64,000 nucleotides of DNA from Chondrinema litorale (lineage in GTDB: Bacteria > Bacteroidota > Bacteroidia > Cytophagales > Flammeovirgaceae): contig NZ_CP111043.1 in NCBI RefSeq assembly GCF_026250525.1, positions 3,485,001 to 3,549,000 of the forward strand, read 5' to 3'. Below the pieces are notes generated by a model. It did not search any database. It was given only the letters and a program-made list of their open reading frames with translations, and was not told the origin of the DNA. Shown here piece after piece: positions 45,104 to 55,205 of this stretch (position 1 is its first letter; every line of letters starts with the position of its first letter). Made by a program: the position numbers and the translations under genes.

Positions 45104-46243
45104 ATGAGAACAATCGAATTATGCTTATTCTTCTGTTTAATACTTATTATTCCAGTTAAGGCACAATAATTAGGGTATATAAATGATCCAGATGGTTATA
45201 CAAATTTAAGGCTTAGTCCTTCTGGCAAATCGGATATTATTGGTGTTATTTTAAGTGGGCAGACTTTTAATTTTTATCCAGATATTAATTCTGATTGGTG
45301 GAAAGTGGACTTCGAGTTTCGGACTGGATATGTGCATAAATCAAGGATAAAGTATTTTGATGAGGTAGAATCTGAGATAAGTAAATTGTTTCTGAGTTAT
45401 GTCGAGAGTAATCCTGCAAATGTTGAATTCAGTGAGATGAATAGTGAGCTTTTATTTGAGTATGCTCAAAACTTCCCTTTAGCTACACTCACAGCATTTT
45501 GTAAACAGCCAGATAATGTTAAGTCATTTTTAATTTCCAAATATCAAACTCCAATAAATGATGGCATCGATTTGCAGTTAATTTATTCACGTTTAGTGAA
45601 TGTAAAATCATTGTGTTTTGGTGATCATAAAATTACTGATGCATTGAAGGTAGCAGCCAAAAATTCTGATATTGAATTAAAAAACCTCAAAAGCTTTGTT
45701 AAAGATATTCATGATTTAAATAGGCCAGATAAATATTCGACATTGACTAATCACATGTTCGTGTCGGAATTAGAGGGAAAACCAATAACATATTATTTGA
45801 ATCATGCTGATATTGATGTATATGCTAAGATGTTTTACCAAGGTCAGTTTGCTCTTTCGGATGATGATTTGACCTTTAGTTTTCTAGATAGTCTTTTAAC
45901 TACAAATCCAGATACCAAACCTTTCTACTTTCATATTTTTAATTGTATTGTAAGAGTTAGCGATGGTGCATTATCAGAAATTGTATCTGGTTATTGTAAT
46001 ACCTATTTTGAAAAGTATCCTTGTGATTTTATTGCTATTAAAGCAAGAGATAATTATTCTGAGCTTTATACTAAATGGATAAATTTTACAGCATATGAGT
46101 ATTATTTTGAATTTGGGTCAATAGATGAGTTCAACAATAAAATTGATGAAATAGAGAAAAAAGTAAAAATAGATTGTGAGGGTGATTTAGACGAAATAGG
46201 AAATATTAGAGTGAAAATCACAACATTTCTTCAGAAAGAATAG
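45104..46243 (+). pseudogene. Secreted SH3-domain protein interrupted by in-frame TAA
   Basis: ATG 45104 starts a perfect signal peptide, MRTIELCLFFCLILIIPVKA-Q, and the next codon (45167-45169) is TAA. In the same frame the sequence continues at once with L-G-Y-I-N-D-P-D-G-Y-T-N-L-R-L-S, a bacterial SH3 (SH3_3-type) domain ending W-W-K-V-D-F, then about 300 helical residues of unknown fold to the stop at 46241. Reading through would give 379 residues. The only alternative start, GTG 45305, would remove the signal peptide and most of the SH3 domain. One base change in the TAA codon accounts for the break. The gene lies alone between two terminators. Confidence 0.75.
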
Positions 46244-46264
46244 TAGATGCCCAAAGCAGAAATT

Positions 46265-46298
46265 AAGTGTTGGTGTTAATTTTCACACCAACACTTTT
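46265..46298. terminator. Bidirectional terminator between SH3 gene and rsgA
   Basis: AAGTGTTGGTGT (46265-46276) pairs with ACACCAACACTT (46285-46296), with T-rich flanks on both strands, between two convergent genes. Confidence 0.8.
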
Positions 46299-46313
46299 AA
46301 TTACATATGCTTC

Positions 46314-47396
46314 TTAATACATCCCTTTCTTAGTGATTTTTTTAATCATCTTATGAAGCTGTTTGTCTTTGGCTTTCTTCTCCAAAAAAGCTTTCTGATC
46401 TGTTCGGGTTTTCATGTATGCATCTTCCCGTTGCAGTTTTAAGAAATTCTCATACTGAGATTCAGAAATATCTCCTTCTTCTAAAGCTTCTAAAACAGCA
46501 CAGCCCTTTTCTACTGTATGGGTGCAATCTCGGTAACGACATGAATCAGCTAATTCAGTAATATCAGCAAAAGTACTTTCTAAGCCTTGGCTAGCTGAAT
46601 AAAGCTGAAATTCTCGCATACCCGGCGTATCAATCAAAATACCACCTTCTGGCAAAAGAAACATTTCTCGTCGAGTAGTTGTATGCTTACCTCTATCATC
46701 TTGCGACCTAACAGCTCCGGTTAAAGCCATATTTGTTTCAGAAAGTGCATTAATAAGTGTAGATTTTCCGGCTCCCGAAGAACCCATAAAAACAATGCTT
46801 TCTCCTTCTTTAATATAGCTTTTGAGTTGCTCTATCCCTGTTTTTTGTAAAGCACTCAGCATAATTACAGGTACATCTTTAAGCTGATCTTGTACCAGTT
46901 TTAATTTAGCATCAGCATCATTTGCAATATCTGCTTTGTTGAGCACAATTACAGGTTGTATAGAGGCTTCTTGTACCATCACCACAGTTCTAAAAAGGCG
47001 ATTTATATTAAAGTTGTTATCGAGCCCTTGTACAAGAAACACAATGTCTATGTTTGTTGCGATAATCTGTTCTTCTGTGCGTTTTCCAGCTACTTTTCTG
47101 CCAAGCGAAGTCTTTCTTTCATAAACGAAATGAATCACTCCTTTAAGCTCATCGTGAAATAACTGAACTGAAACCCAGTCTCCTGTTTTGGGTAACTCGG
47201 TGGCATTATCAACACTAAACATTAGCTTGCCTGTGCATTCTGCGGTAATTTCTCCAAGCTTTGGAACTAGCAACAGATAGTTGTTTTTATTTTCTGCTGA
47301 AACTCTAGCATCAGTAAAAATGCCGTATTCAGATTGATTTTTTTGTTCTTCAAAAAAGGTATTCCAGCCCAAAGTTTCCTTTGAATAAATTTTCAT
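46314..47396 (-). CDS. rsgA: Ribosome small subunit-dependent GTPase RsgA
   Basis: This 360-residue circularly permuted GTPase has an N-terminal OB fold (about 35-100), G4 as N-K-A-D-I (153-157), the P-loop G-S-S-G-A-G-K-S-T (205-213), and G3 as D-T-P-G (256-259). The zinc knuckle uses C286, C291, H293 and C299 (CRYRDCTHTVEKGC). The OB fold starts later than in E. coli. It helps the final maturation of the 30S subunit. It has no obvious operon partner. Confidence 0.95.
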   Translation of the reverse strand: MKIYSKETLGWNTFFEEQKNQSEYGIFTDARVSAENKNNYLLLVPKLGEITAECTGKLMFSVDNATELPKTGDWVSVQLFHDELKGVIHFVYERKTSLGRKVAGKRTEEQIIATNIDIVFLVQGLDNNFNINRLFRTVVMVQEASIQPVIVLNKADIANDADAKLKLVQDQLKDVPVIMLSALQKTGIEQLKSYIKEGESIVFMGSSGAGKSTLINALSETNMALTGAVRSQDDRGKHTTTRREMFLLPEGGILIDTPGMREFQLYSASQGLESTFADITELADSCRYRDCTHTVEKGCAVLEALEEGDISESQYENFLKLQREDAYMKTRTDQKAFLEKKAKDKQLHKMIKKITKKGMY

Positions 47397-47566
47397 TGTA
47401 GTAAAAAGTAAATTTTTGAAAATATAATTTAAGGCTCCTTGTGTAAAAGGAGTAAATGGGGTTTGCCAAGATTTAACTTAAGAGTAAGTAAATCTGTGGC
47501 TTAGCGCACTTCTGGCAGTATGTGGGAATATGATGAAGAAATATGCAAAAAATAAATTTTGTTTAC

Positions 47567-47590
47567 AGCAGCCAAGATGCTGCTTTTTTA
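47567..47590. terminator. Weak hairpin with T-run
   Basis: AGCAGC (47567-47572) and GCTGCT (47579-47584) with T5 following on the plus strand. No plus-strand gene precedes it. On the minus strand it follows the glycosyltransferase stop, where its tail is only loosely T-rich. Confidence 0.35.
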
Positions 47591-47608
47591 TCAGAAAGTC
47601 AAGTACTT

Positions 47609-48619
47609 TTAAGCTGCCATTATAAAATTTTTGCCTTCTACATAACCTTTCTGTATTAGAAAGTTTCTTATTTTTTCTCTTGCCCCTCTGTTACCTACAT
47701 AAGAAATAATAAAAATTTTGCCAGGTGGAGGAATGTTTTCAAAGTGGTAATAAGTCTCTGAAATTTCAGGAGCATTAATTACATCAATATATGCGGTTAT
47801 ATTGATGTTATATTTTTCGAGTAACGAAGCCCTTTGTTTAGATTTTTTACCCATTCCCCAAATGGCTATATGCGGGTAAAATGGATTGTTTTTCTTTAAC
47901 CATTTGGAAAGATAAAAAGCTTTGGTTTTATAAAAAGCAGCTATACTATATCTTTTGTCAGTACGGCTTAATCTGCTAGCTGAATCGTTCCACTGTAGCA
48001 ATGGTTCAGGTATTTTGGCGATTTGATAATCGGCTTCTAATACTCTTAAAAACCAATCGTAGTCTTCTGGAAAGTTACCATGTTTGTAAGATCCAACAGT
48101 CTCAAATACTTCCTTTCTGCACATTATACTGGGGTTTACCACAGGCTGCTCTACAAATCTGTTAAGTGCGATTTGCTCAGGGGAAATGAGCTTGTTAGAC
48201 CAGTTTACAAAATGTTGAAAACCTCTATTTTTGTTTGTTGGCAAAAGCTGTACTTGAGAAGCAACGATGGAGATTTGCCTATTATCTTTCAGTAATTGTA
48301 TTTGCTTTTCTAGTCTTTTGGGAGTGGATGTGTCGTCTGCATCCATACGAGCTATAAATTTGCCATTAGCTAATTGAAGCCCTTTGTTAAAAGCATTCGC
48401 AACTCCGGGAGCATTTTCTTGTATTAGGCGTATTTTCTGGTGTTTTGAGGCAAGATTTTTTGCAACTTGATAAGAATTGTCGGTTGAGCAATTATTGATT
48501 AAAACGAGCTCAAAACTTTCAAATTTTTGTTTAAGTATGCTATCAATAGCTGAGTGAAGAGTGGCTTCGGCATTGAAATAGGGGAGGATGACTGATATTT
48601 CGGGGTCATCATCATTCAT
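47609..48619 (-). CDS. Family 2 glycosyltransferase with C-terminal nucleotide-fold-like extension
   Basis: Residues 6-210 are a GT-A glycosyltransferase: I-S-V-I-L-P-Y-F-N-A-E, N-N-C-S-T-D-N-S, the metal motif M-D-A-D-D (92-96), and E-D-Y-D-W-F as the acceptor-site acid. Residues about 250-336 form a second unit starting I-A-I-W-G-M-G-K-K-S-K-Q-R, with a strand-loop-helix look (GxGxxS) and a second glycine-rich strand I-I-S-Y-V-G-N-R-G-A-R. This tail is unusual for family 2. Its first 8 bases overlap recR, so the two are translationally coupled. Confidence 0.88.
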   Translation of the reverse strand: MNDDDPEISVILPYFNAEATLHSAIDSILKQKFESFELVLINNCSTDNSYQVAKNLASKHQKIRLIQENAPGVANAFNKGLQLANGKFIARMDADDTSTPKRLEKQIQLLKDNRQISIVASQVQLLPTNKNRGFQHFVNWSNKLISPEQIALNRFVEQPVVNPSIMCRKEVFETVGSYKHGNFPEDYDWFLRVLEADYQIAKIPEPLLQWNDSASRLSRTDKRYSIAAFYKTKAFYLSKWLKKNNPFYPHIAIWGMGKKSKQRASLLEKYNINITAYIDVINAPEISETYYHFENIPPPGKIFIISYVGNRGAREKIRNFLIQKGYVEGKNFIMAA

Positions 48620-49214
48620 ACATCACTCTTCTGGCAATACTTCTGCCGAGTGTTACCTCGTCTGTGTATTCCAATTCGCCACCTACCGGAACACCTCTGG
48701 CAATAGCGGTAATTTTAATGTTTCTTTCTTTGAGCTTTTTCATAATATAGAAAGCAGTTGTATCTGCTTCCATCGTAGAGTTAAGTGCAAGAATAATCTC
48801 CTTAACTTCTTCATTTTGAGCTCTTTCGAATAGAGATGATAGATTTAAATCTGCGGGTGAAATACCTTCTATTGGAGAGATAACTCCACCGAGTACATGG
48901 TACATGCCAAAGTACTGAGCTGTATTTTCTATTGCCATTACATCTGAAGTGTTTTCTACTACGCAGATAGTACCTTTATCTCTAGAATTATTGTTACAGA
49001 TATTGCAAATTACATCGTCGGAAATACTATGGCAGCTACTGCAATACTTTATTTCTGAGCGAAGTTTTAAAATAGCATTAGACAAATTTTGAGAAACGTC
49101 TTCCTCTTGTTTTAATAGAAATAATGCGAGCCTAAGCGCTGTCTTTTTTCCAATACCCGGTAGTTTGGAAATTTCGTTGATAGCATCATCTAGTAAACGG
49201 GAAGGGTAGTTCAT
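48612..49214 (-). CDS. recR: Recombination protein RecR
   Basis: This 200-residue protein has the helix-hairpin-helix K-L-P-G-I-G-K-K-T-A (17-26), a four-Cys zinc finger (Y-C-S-S-C to C-N-I-C, about 58-73), a TOPRIM domain (C-V-V-E-N near 84-88) and the conserved end G-V-P-V-G-G-E-L-E-Y-T-D-E-V-T-L. RecR works with RecO and RecF to load RecA at gaps. It heads an operon whose second gene, a glycosyltransferase, overlaps it. Confidence 0.97.
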   Translation of the reverse strand: MNYPSRLLDDAINEISKLPGIGKKTALRLALFLLKQEEDVSQNLSNAILKLRSEIKYCSSCHSISDDVICNICNNNSRDKGTICVVENTSDVMAIENTAQYFGMYHVLGGVISPIEGISPADLNLSSLFERAQNEEVKEIILALNSTMEADTTAFYIMKKLKERNIKITAIARGVPVGGELEYTDEVTLGRSIARRVMYE

Positions 49215-49403
49215 CTTGTTATAATATTAAGCCATTCAAACCCGAAAAATAGAGAATGGATGGCCGTTTGATAAATTTAGTTTCTAAAAATAAGTACAGC
49301 GAAAGAAATAAAAAAGGGCTTTTTTTAAATATTTATGAGCCACAGTTACAGAATATGAGATAAGACTAGCTGATAACTGTTGTAATCAGTTATTAGTGAA
49401 GGA

Positions 49404-49715
49404 TTAAGCAACTTCAGCACTGATTCCTCTATCGCAAATTGCGGTACACATTGGAGCCAATTTTTCATAAGAACCGTTTTTAACTACACATTTTCCTTTG
49501 TAATGTATAATTAGAGTACATTGTTCGGCCTGTTCTTTTGTGTGCTCGCAAATGTCAATTAATGCCTGAATTACGTGGTCAAAAGTATTTACATCATCAT
49601 TAAATACAACTAGATTTCTTTCTTTTTCAGAATCTGTGTCCACTTCATCCAGTTCAAGTACTTCAACATCCACTTCAGGTTTTGCGCCAAGATGAAATTT
49701 AATATTATAGAGCAT
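49404..49715 (-). CDS. clpS: ClpS, N-degron adaptor for the Clp protease
   Basis: This 103-residue protein has a 30-residue acidic N-terminal tail and then the ClpS fold: V-F-N-D-D-V-N-T-F-D-H-V-I (38-50) and I-I-H-Y-K-G-K-C-V-V, where the usual H-x-x-G of the Clp-contact site appears as H-Y-K-G-K. It delivers proteins with destabilising N-terminal residues to ClpAP or ClpCP. A TAAATTTG box lies 92 bases upstream on the same strand (49808-49815). It is transcribed alone. Confidence 0.92.
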   Translation of the reverse strand: MLYNIKFHLGAKPEVDVEVLELDEVDTDSEKERNLVVFNDDVNTFDHVIQALIDICEHTKEQAEQCTLIIHYKGKCVVKNGSYEKLAPMCTAICDRGISAEVA

Positions 49716-49874
49716 TTTGATTCTGGTTAAAATATTCTTTTTATTAATTAAATACTTTTAGAGTTAAAGCATTTAATTGTAAAATGTTTTACTACTAAAT
49801 TAAAATGCAAATTTACAATATATTCCGTATTAATGCATAACAGGTTCTCACCTGTATTTTAGTATAATCTTTTT

Positions 49875-51770
49875 TTACATAAAAAGTTCATCTAATCTTT
49901 CAGAACCAAGCATCGCAATTATCTTTTTCCCATCCGGACTATAGTTGGGATTAGAAGAAGCAAAAAGTTGCTCTATTAATGCTTGTCTTTCATCACTGTG
50001 TAATCGGTCGCCCTCCTTTAAAGAAGCTTTTTTAGCCATAATTTTAGCCATTTTGCTTTTCTTTTCATCTTCCAATGATGTCTGATTCATTTTAATTTGC
50101 TCCAGAAAACTCTCTATAATACTATCTGCTGCAGATTCTTTAATTTCTGCTGGAATCCCTCTTAAAATAAATGCTTGTTGGCCAAAAGGCTCCAATTCAA
50201 AACCGATTTGGTGAAGTTCTGGTAATACACCAATTAAAGTAGCACAATCTGCAGGAGGTAACTCAATGGTTTGTGGGAAAACCAATTTTTGAGAAATGCC
50301 TTTTCCGCTTTCGAGTCTGTTAATAAACTGATCGTACAAAATTCGCTCATGAGCGGCTTGCTGGTTAATTACCATTAAGCCCGATTTTACCTGAGCAACA
50401 ATGTATTTATATTTTATTTGAAGTGTTTTTTGAACCCTAGCTTGGTGCTCGTTTAGCTTTTCTTCTTGCTCTGCCTGCTCGTTAATTTCATTTGCTGCAC
50501 TACTGAAAGTGATTTCAAGTGGTTTGCCAGATTTTTCTGGTACATCTGATCGGCTTTTTAATTCCATAAATTCATTTTCCCACTTGCGTGTTTTATCAGG
50601 ATCGGGATATAGCTTTTGCCAGTTTTTAACCTGATTATTATTAAAAGTACCTGTAGGCACAGTAAACTTATTGTTGCTTCCACTGCTAATATTACTGTTA
50701 TTGGCAGAAGAGGGCAAAGTAGAAGCGGCTCTCTGTGTGGCATAGTTTACATCCAAGTCAAAATCGATGGAAGGAGTAATTCCATTTGAAGCAAGTGCTT
50801 GTTTAATTGTAGCACTTACTACGGCATATATGGTTCTTTCATCGTCAAATTTGACTTCTGTTTTGGTTGGATGCACATTAATATCTACATGAACAGGGTC
50901 TAGGTCTATTTTTAATGCATAAAAAGGGAATGTTCCTTCTGGCAGTAATTCCTCGTAAGCATTCATAATGGCATGGTGCAAGTATGGATGCTTTACATAG
51001 CGGCCATTCACAAAGAAAAACTGCTCACCTCTAGTTTTCTTGGCAGATTCTGGTTTGCCAATGTATCCTTCGATGAGCACATGTTGTACTTCTTCTCTAC
51101 AAGGGATGAGTTGATCTTGATATTGCTTACCAAAAATACTTACAATTCGTTTTGCCAGCTTGCCAGATTTTAAGTTGAGTGTTTCTAGATCATCCTGATA
51201 TAAAGACATATTTATTTCAGGATTAGAAAGTGCCACTCTTTGAAATTCTTCAATAATGTGGCGCATTTCAACCGGATTGGATTTTAAAAAATTTCTTCTG
51301 GCTGGTACATTAAAAAACAGGTTTTTTACAGATACAGTAGTACCTGTTTGACTCATTACGGGTTCCTGTCTTTTAATCTCAGATCCTTCAATTTCAATCA
51401 AAACACCAGTTTCATCACTTTCTTGGCAGGTTTTTAACTCAACTTGAGCAACTGCAGCAATAGAAGCCAAGGCTTCTCCTCTGAAACCAAAAGTTAGTAT
51501 CTTAAACAGATCTTCTGTGTCAGCAATTTTTGACGTAGCATGGCGCTCAAAGCACATCCTTGCATCGGTTTCTGACATCCCTTTACCGTCGTCTACTACC
51601 TGTATAAGTGATTTTCCAGCGTTTTTGATTATTAAAGTAATCTGAGAACTTCCTGCATCAATAGAGTTTTCAAGCAGTTCTTTTACTACAGAAGAAGGCC
51701 TTTGTACCACTTCTCCAGCCGCGATCTGATTAGCTAGTGATTCAGGAAGTAAATGTATAACATCCCTCAT
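49875..51770 (-). CDS. mutL: DNA mismatch repair protein MutL
   Basis: This 631-residue protein has a GHKL ATPase (E35 in V-V-K-E-L-L-E-N-S-I-D-A-G; D-D-G-K-G-M near 61; F-G-F-R-G-E-A-L-A-S near 94-103), a transducer domain to about 335, a Ser/Asn-rich linker and a C-terminal dimer domain. The endonuclease metal motif DQHAx2Ex4E is altered to N-Q-Q-A-A-H-E-R-I-L-Y-D (469-480), and the C-terminal CPHGRP motif reads Y-S-P-D-G-K-K. It should still bind MutS and ATP, but nicking activity looks doubtful. Confidence 0.96.
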   Translation of the reverse strand: MRDVIHLLPESLANQIAAGEVVQRPSSVVKELLENSIDAGSSQITLIIKNAGKSLIQVVDDGKGMSETDARMCFERHATSKIADTEDLFKILTFGFRGEALASIAAVAQVELKTCQESDETGVLIEIEGSEIKRQEPVMSQTGTTVSVKNLFFNVPARRNFLKSNPVEMRHIIEEFQRVALSNPEINMSLYQDDLETLNLKSGKLAKRIVSIFGKQYQDQLIPCREEVQHVLIEGYIGKPESAKKTRGEQFFFVNGRYVKHPYLHHAIMNAYEELLPEGTFPFYALKIDLDPVHVDINVHPTKTEVKFDDERTIYAVVSATIKQALASNGITPSIDFDLDVNYATQRAASTLPSSANNSNISSGSNNKFTVPTGTFNNNQVKNWQKLYPDPDKTRKWENEFMELKSRSDVPEKSGKPLEITFSSAANEINEQAEQEEKLNEHQARVQKTLQIKYKYIVAQVKSGLMVINQQAAHERILYDQFINRLESGKGISQKLVFPQTIELPPADCATLIGVLPELHQIGFELEPFGQQAFILRGIPAEIKESAADSIIESFLEQIKMNQTSLEDEKKSKMAKIMAKKASLKEGDRLHSDERQALIEQLFASSNPNYSPDGKKIIAMLGSERLDELFM

Positions 51771-51900
51771 GAATGTAAATTAATTTGAATTAAGCTATGC
51801 TTACAAAGTACAAAAAACAAAATGTTTTATTTTTGTTACTTTAAATTTATTAATTATTGAAATTAATAAAAAAAGAAAAATATTTATTAATAATTTGTTT

Positions 51901-53571
51901 TTATTTCAATTTTTTATACTTAAATCTTTGTCTGGTTGTATTACCAGTTAATTCTTTCCTTTTTTCTTCATATTCTGTAAAGTTACCTTCGAAGAAACGC
52001 ACTTTTGCATCACCTTCAAAAGCCAGAATATGGGTAGCAATTCTATCAAGAAACCATCTGTCGTGACTGATAATTACAGCACAACCTGCAAAGTTATCCA
52101 ATGCTTCTTCTAATGCTCTTAATGTGTTTACATCCAAGTCGTTGGTAGGCTCATCGAGTAATAGTAGGTTAGCCCCTTGTTTCAAAGTCATAGCCAGATG
52201 TACACGATTTCTTTCACCACCAGAAAGCACACCAACTTTTTTCTGTTGATCGCTACCAGAGAAATTGAATTTACTTACATATGCTCTAGAGTTAATTTCT
52301 CTAGTACCTACTGTAAGCAGTTCATTTCCATCTGAAATGGTTTCCCAAACTGTTTTTTCTGGGTCTAGGTGGGTATGTTCTTGGTCTACATAAGCGATAT
52401 CTACAGTAGAACCAATGGTAATATTACCTTTATCTGGATTTGCTTTATTGGTAATTAAATTGAAAAGCGTGGTTTTACCTGCACCATTAGGACCAATAAC
52501 ACCTACAATACCACCTTGTGGAAGTGAGAATGTAAGGTCTTCGTAAAGCACTTTATCGCCAAAGGTTTTGGTTATTCCTTCTGCATTAATAACCACATTA
52601 CCTAACCTCGGACCATCTGGTATGTATAATTCCAGTTTCTCTTCTTTTGCTTTTCCTTCTTCAGAAAGCATTTTTTCATAAGAATTAATTCTGGCTTTTT
52701 GCTTGGCTTGTCTAGCTTTTGGCGACATATTGATCCATTCCAACTCACGTTGTAAGGTTTTTTGGCGCTTAGACTGAGATTTTTCTTCTTGTGCTAATCT
52801 GTTTTGTTTTTGAGATAACCAAGAAGAATAATTGCCTTTCCATGGAATACCTTCTCCTCTGTCTAGTTCAAGAATCCACCCGGCTACATTATCTAAAAAG
52901 TATCTATCGTGAGTTACTGCTATTACAGTACCTTTATATTGCTGTAAGTGTTGCTCAAGCCAATGTACAGATTCTGCATCTAAGTGGTTGGTAGGTTCGT
53001 CGAGTAGGAGTACATCTGGCTCTTTTAGTAATAATCTACAAAGTGCTACTCTTCTTTTTTCACCACCAGAGAGTACGCCAATTTTTGCGTCTTCAGGTGG
53101 GCAGTTAAGGGCATCCATTGCCTTAGCCAATCTGTTGTCTAACTCCCAAGCATTGTGATGATCAAGTTTTTCTTGAACTTCTCCCTGTCTTTCAATGAGT
53201 TTATTCATTTCGTCGTCAGACATAGGGTTGGCAAATGCCATATTTATTTCGTCGAATTCTTTAAGAAGATCAACAATTTCTTTTACACCTTCCTGTACTA
53301 CTTCTTTTACAGTTTTTTCAGGGTCGAGCTGAGGTTCTTGTTCCAGATAACCAACTGTGTATCCTGGAGAAAAAACTACATGGCCATTGTAAGACTTATC
53401 TACACCTGCAATAATTTTTAAAAGTGAAGACTTACCTGAGCCATTTAAACCGAGAATACCAATTTTAGCTCCGTAGAAAAAAGAAAGATAAATATTTTTT
53501 AGTACCTGTTTATTGGGGGGATGAATCTTACTTACCCCTTCCATCGAAAAAATGATAGTTTCGTTACTCAT
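51901..53571 (-). CDS. ettA: Energy-dependent translational throttle protein EttA
   Basis: This 556-residue ABC-F protein has two ATPase domains: Walker A G-L-N-G-S-G-K-S (about 41-48) with signature L-S-G-G-E-K-R-R, and G-P-N-G-A-G-K-T (about 360-367) with L-S-G-G-E-R-N-R. Both Walker B motifs read L-L-L-D-E-P-T-N. The inter-domain arm [16 protein letters not shown] and the length match EttA. It binds the ribosomal E site and gates the first steps of elongation when ATP is low. It lies apart from its neighbours, with mutL 130 bases downstream. Confidence 0.96.
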   Translation of the reverse strand: MSNETIIFSMEGVSKIHPPNKQVLKNIYLSFFYGAKIGILGLNGSGKSSLLKIIAGVDKSYNGHVVFSPGYTVGYLEQEPQLDPEKTVKEVVQEGVKEIVDLLKEFDEINMAFANPMSDDEMNKLIERQGEVQEKLDHHNAWELDNRLAKAMDALNCPPEDAKIGVLSGGEKRRVALCRLLLKEPDVLLLDEPTNHLDAESVHWLEQHLQQYKGTVIAVTHDRYFLDNVAGWILELDRGEGIPWKGNYSSWLSQKQNRLAQEEKSQSKRQKTLQRELEWINMSPKARQAKQKARINSYEKMLSEEGKAKEEKLELYIPDGPRLGNVVINAEGITKTFGDKVLYEDLTFSLPQGGIVGVIGPNGAGKTTLFNLITNKANPDKGNITIGSTVDIAYVDQEHTHLDPEKTVWETISDGNELLTVGTREINSRAYVSKFNFSGSDQQKKVGVLSGGERNRVHLAMTLKQGANLLLLDEPTNDLDVNTLRALEEALDNFAGCAVIISHDRWFLDRIATHILAFEGDAKVRFFEGNFTEYEEKRKELTGNTTRQRFKYKKLK

Positions 53572-53844
53572 GGGAGTTAGTTAATTGAATTAATTTTTTA
53601 ATTTTATTGAAAATTCTTGCTAATTTAAATCATTCAGAAAAAAAAATAATTGAATGAGGTTAGTCATATTTTTTTGGATATTTTCAATTGAAAATGATAT
53701 TTTTAAGCAATATTAGTGATATCAACTGTTGTTACGCGCAAATGCAGCCTTTTTATTGAAAAATTGATATTTATTAATGTGTTTTAATAATTATCGCTGT
53801 AATTTTTTTAACTTTTTGCCAAAACAAACGAAAATTAGAAACCA

Positions 53845-55128
53845 ATGTCAGAATCAACAATTAAAGAATATCCCGAAATCTCAGAGTTCGGGTATATTAA
53901 AGATGGAAAAGTTTATCTGAAAGGCTATTTTGAATTCAAAGATAGAGAATTAGGTGTAGTAAGAGAAAGTGATGAAGAAAGTATGCGCTATTTCGTGAAT
54001 CGTTACGAAATGGTGAAAAAGAAACTCGAGGACGTAAAAAATTCTGTAGTTGAAGCAGAGAATAAGGGCTCCTATTTAATGAAATTAATCCACATGCGTA
54101 CATATTTAGCGCAGTATAATGGATTAGGAGATTTTATCGTGCTTTTCAATGAAATTAACGAGCTCGAGGATGAGATAAACGCCTATATTGAGAAGAATAG
54201 GGAGAAGAATTACGAAATTAAAACAGCTTTACTAGAGGAAGCAAACAGCTTAAAAGGAAGCACCGACTGGAAAAATGCTTCTAACAAATTTAAGGAGCTC
54301 AAACTAAAATGGATTAAAACCGGTAGCGCTCACAAAGAGGTAGATGACCGCCTTACCGATGATTTTAATAATGCATTAGACTATTTCTTCCAAAGAAGAA
54401 AGTCATTCTTTGATGAGCAGACCAAAATTCAGAATGAACGCTTTATGCGTTACAGAAAGCTGGTTTACCAGATTGAAAACATTAATAAGGCAGGGTCTGA
54501 TCCAGAGAAAAAGCAATTTGTTAAAAATCTTCAGCGTGAATGGAAAAACGTTGGAAATCTTCCTATTAAGAAGATTAAAAGGCTACAAATTACTTTTAAG
54601 AAGGAGCTCGATAAATATTTTAATAGCCTCAAATACAGTGTATCTATTCGAGATAAATCGGCTATTGAGATTAAAAGAGATTTACTTAATGGTGTATCTG
54701 ACATGCTAAAAATGGATGGTAGTAAAGTAAATATCAACGAGATTAAGCAAGTTCAGGACAACTGGAAAAAACTTGGAAAACAAACTAATCATCAGGAAGA
54801 TAAAGAGCTTAATCTTAGATTCCGAATTGTTTGTAACGAGTTGTTTGAAACTTATTTTCTTGAGAAATCGACTAAGTATTTCCACCCTGATATTTATAAG
54901 AGATCACTACCAGATCAGGCAAGACTAAGAATTGTAGTGCTTAAAGAATCTATTAAGAAAGATGAGCAAGAGCTGGAAGACTTCCAGAAGAAACATGCAT
55001 TTGTGCTTGCTCAAGGTATGCGCTCGTCTTCAAATATGAATATCTTTCAGCAAAGAAATAATTTTGTAAATAAGCTAAAAACGAAAGGGCGTATTCTTGA
55101 AAAGCTAGAACAAGTAATACAATCTTAA
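53845..55128 (+). CDS. DUF349 domain protein
   Basis: This 427-residue, highly helical, charged cytoplasmic protein contains repeated DUF349 units, each recognisable by a W-K-x-x-G core: L-K-W-I-K-T-G-S-A (about 153), E-W-K-N-V-G-N-L-P (about 232) and N-W-K-K-L-G-K-Q (about 308). The last ends with F-R-x-x-C-N-E-L-F-E. DUF349 proteins are present across Bacteroidota and many Actinobacteria and have no firm function. It has its own terminator and no operon partner. Confidence 0.9.
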   Translation: MSESTIKEYPEISEFGYIKDGKVYLKGYFEFKDRELGVVRESDEESMRYFVNRYEMVKKKLEDVKNSVVEAENKGSYLMKLIHMRTYLAQYNGLGDFIVLFNEINELEDEINAYIEKNREKNYEIKTALLEEANSLKGSTDWKNASNKFKELKLKWIKTGSAHKEVDDRLTDDFNNALDYFFQRRKSFFDEQTKIQNERFMRYRKLVYQIENINKAGSDPEKKQFVKNLQREWKNVGNLPIKKIKRLQITFKKELDKYFNSLKYSVSIRDKSAIEIKRDLLNGVSDMLKMDGSKVNINEIKQVQDNWKKLGKQTNHQEDKELNLRFRIVCNELFETYFLEKSTKYFHPDIYKRSLPDQARLRIVVLKESIKKDEQELEDFQKKHAFVLAQGMRSSSNMNIFQQRNNFVNKLKTKGRILEKLEQVIQS

Positions 55129-55148
55129 TTTTTATAGATTTAGATCAT

Positions 55149-55179
55149 AAAAAAACCGAAGAATGCCTTCGGTTTTTTT
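55149..55179. terminator. Terminator between DUF349 gene and accA
   Basis: AAAAAAACCGAAG (55149-55161) pairs with CTTCGGTTTTTTT (55167-55179) over a 5-base loop. With A- and T-runs on both sides it can serve both convergent genes. Confidence 0.88.
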
Positions 55180-55205
55180 GTGCTTTCTATTTTATATATT
55201 CTTTC

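Noticed and set aside
45160..45175. Stop-codon recoding (selenocysteine or pyrrolysine) in the SH3 protein
   Set aside because: The codon is TAA, which is used for neither, and no insertion-element-like structure is visible after it.
49310..49335. Possible terminator AAAAAAGGGCTTTTTT before recR
   Set aside because: Only an A/T-run pairing with a 4-base GC centre and no loop; too weak to call.
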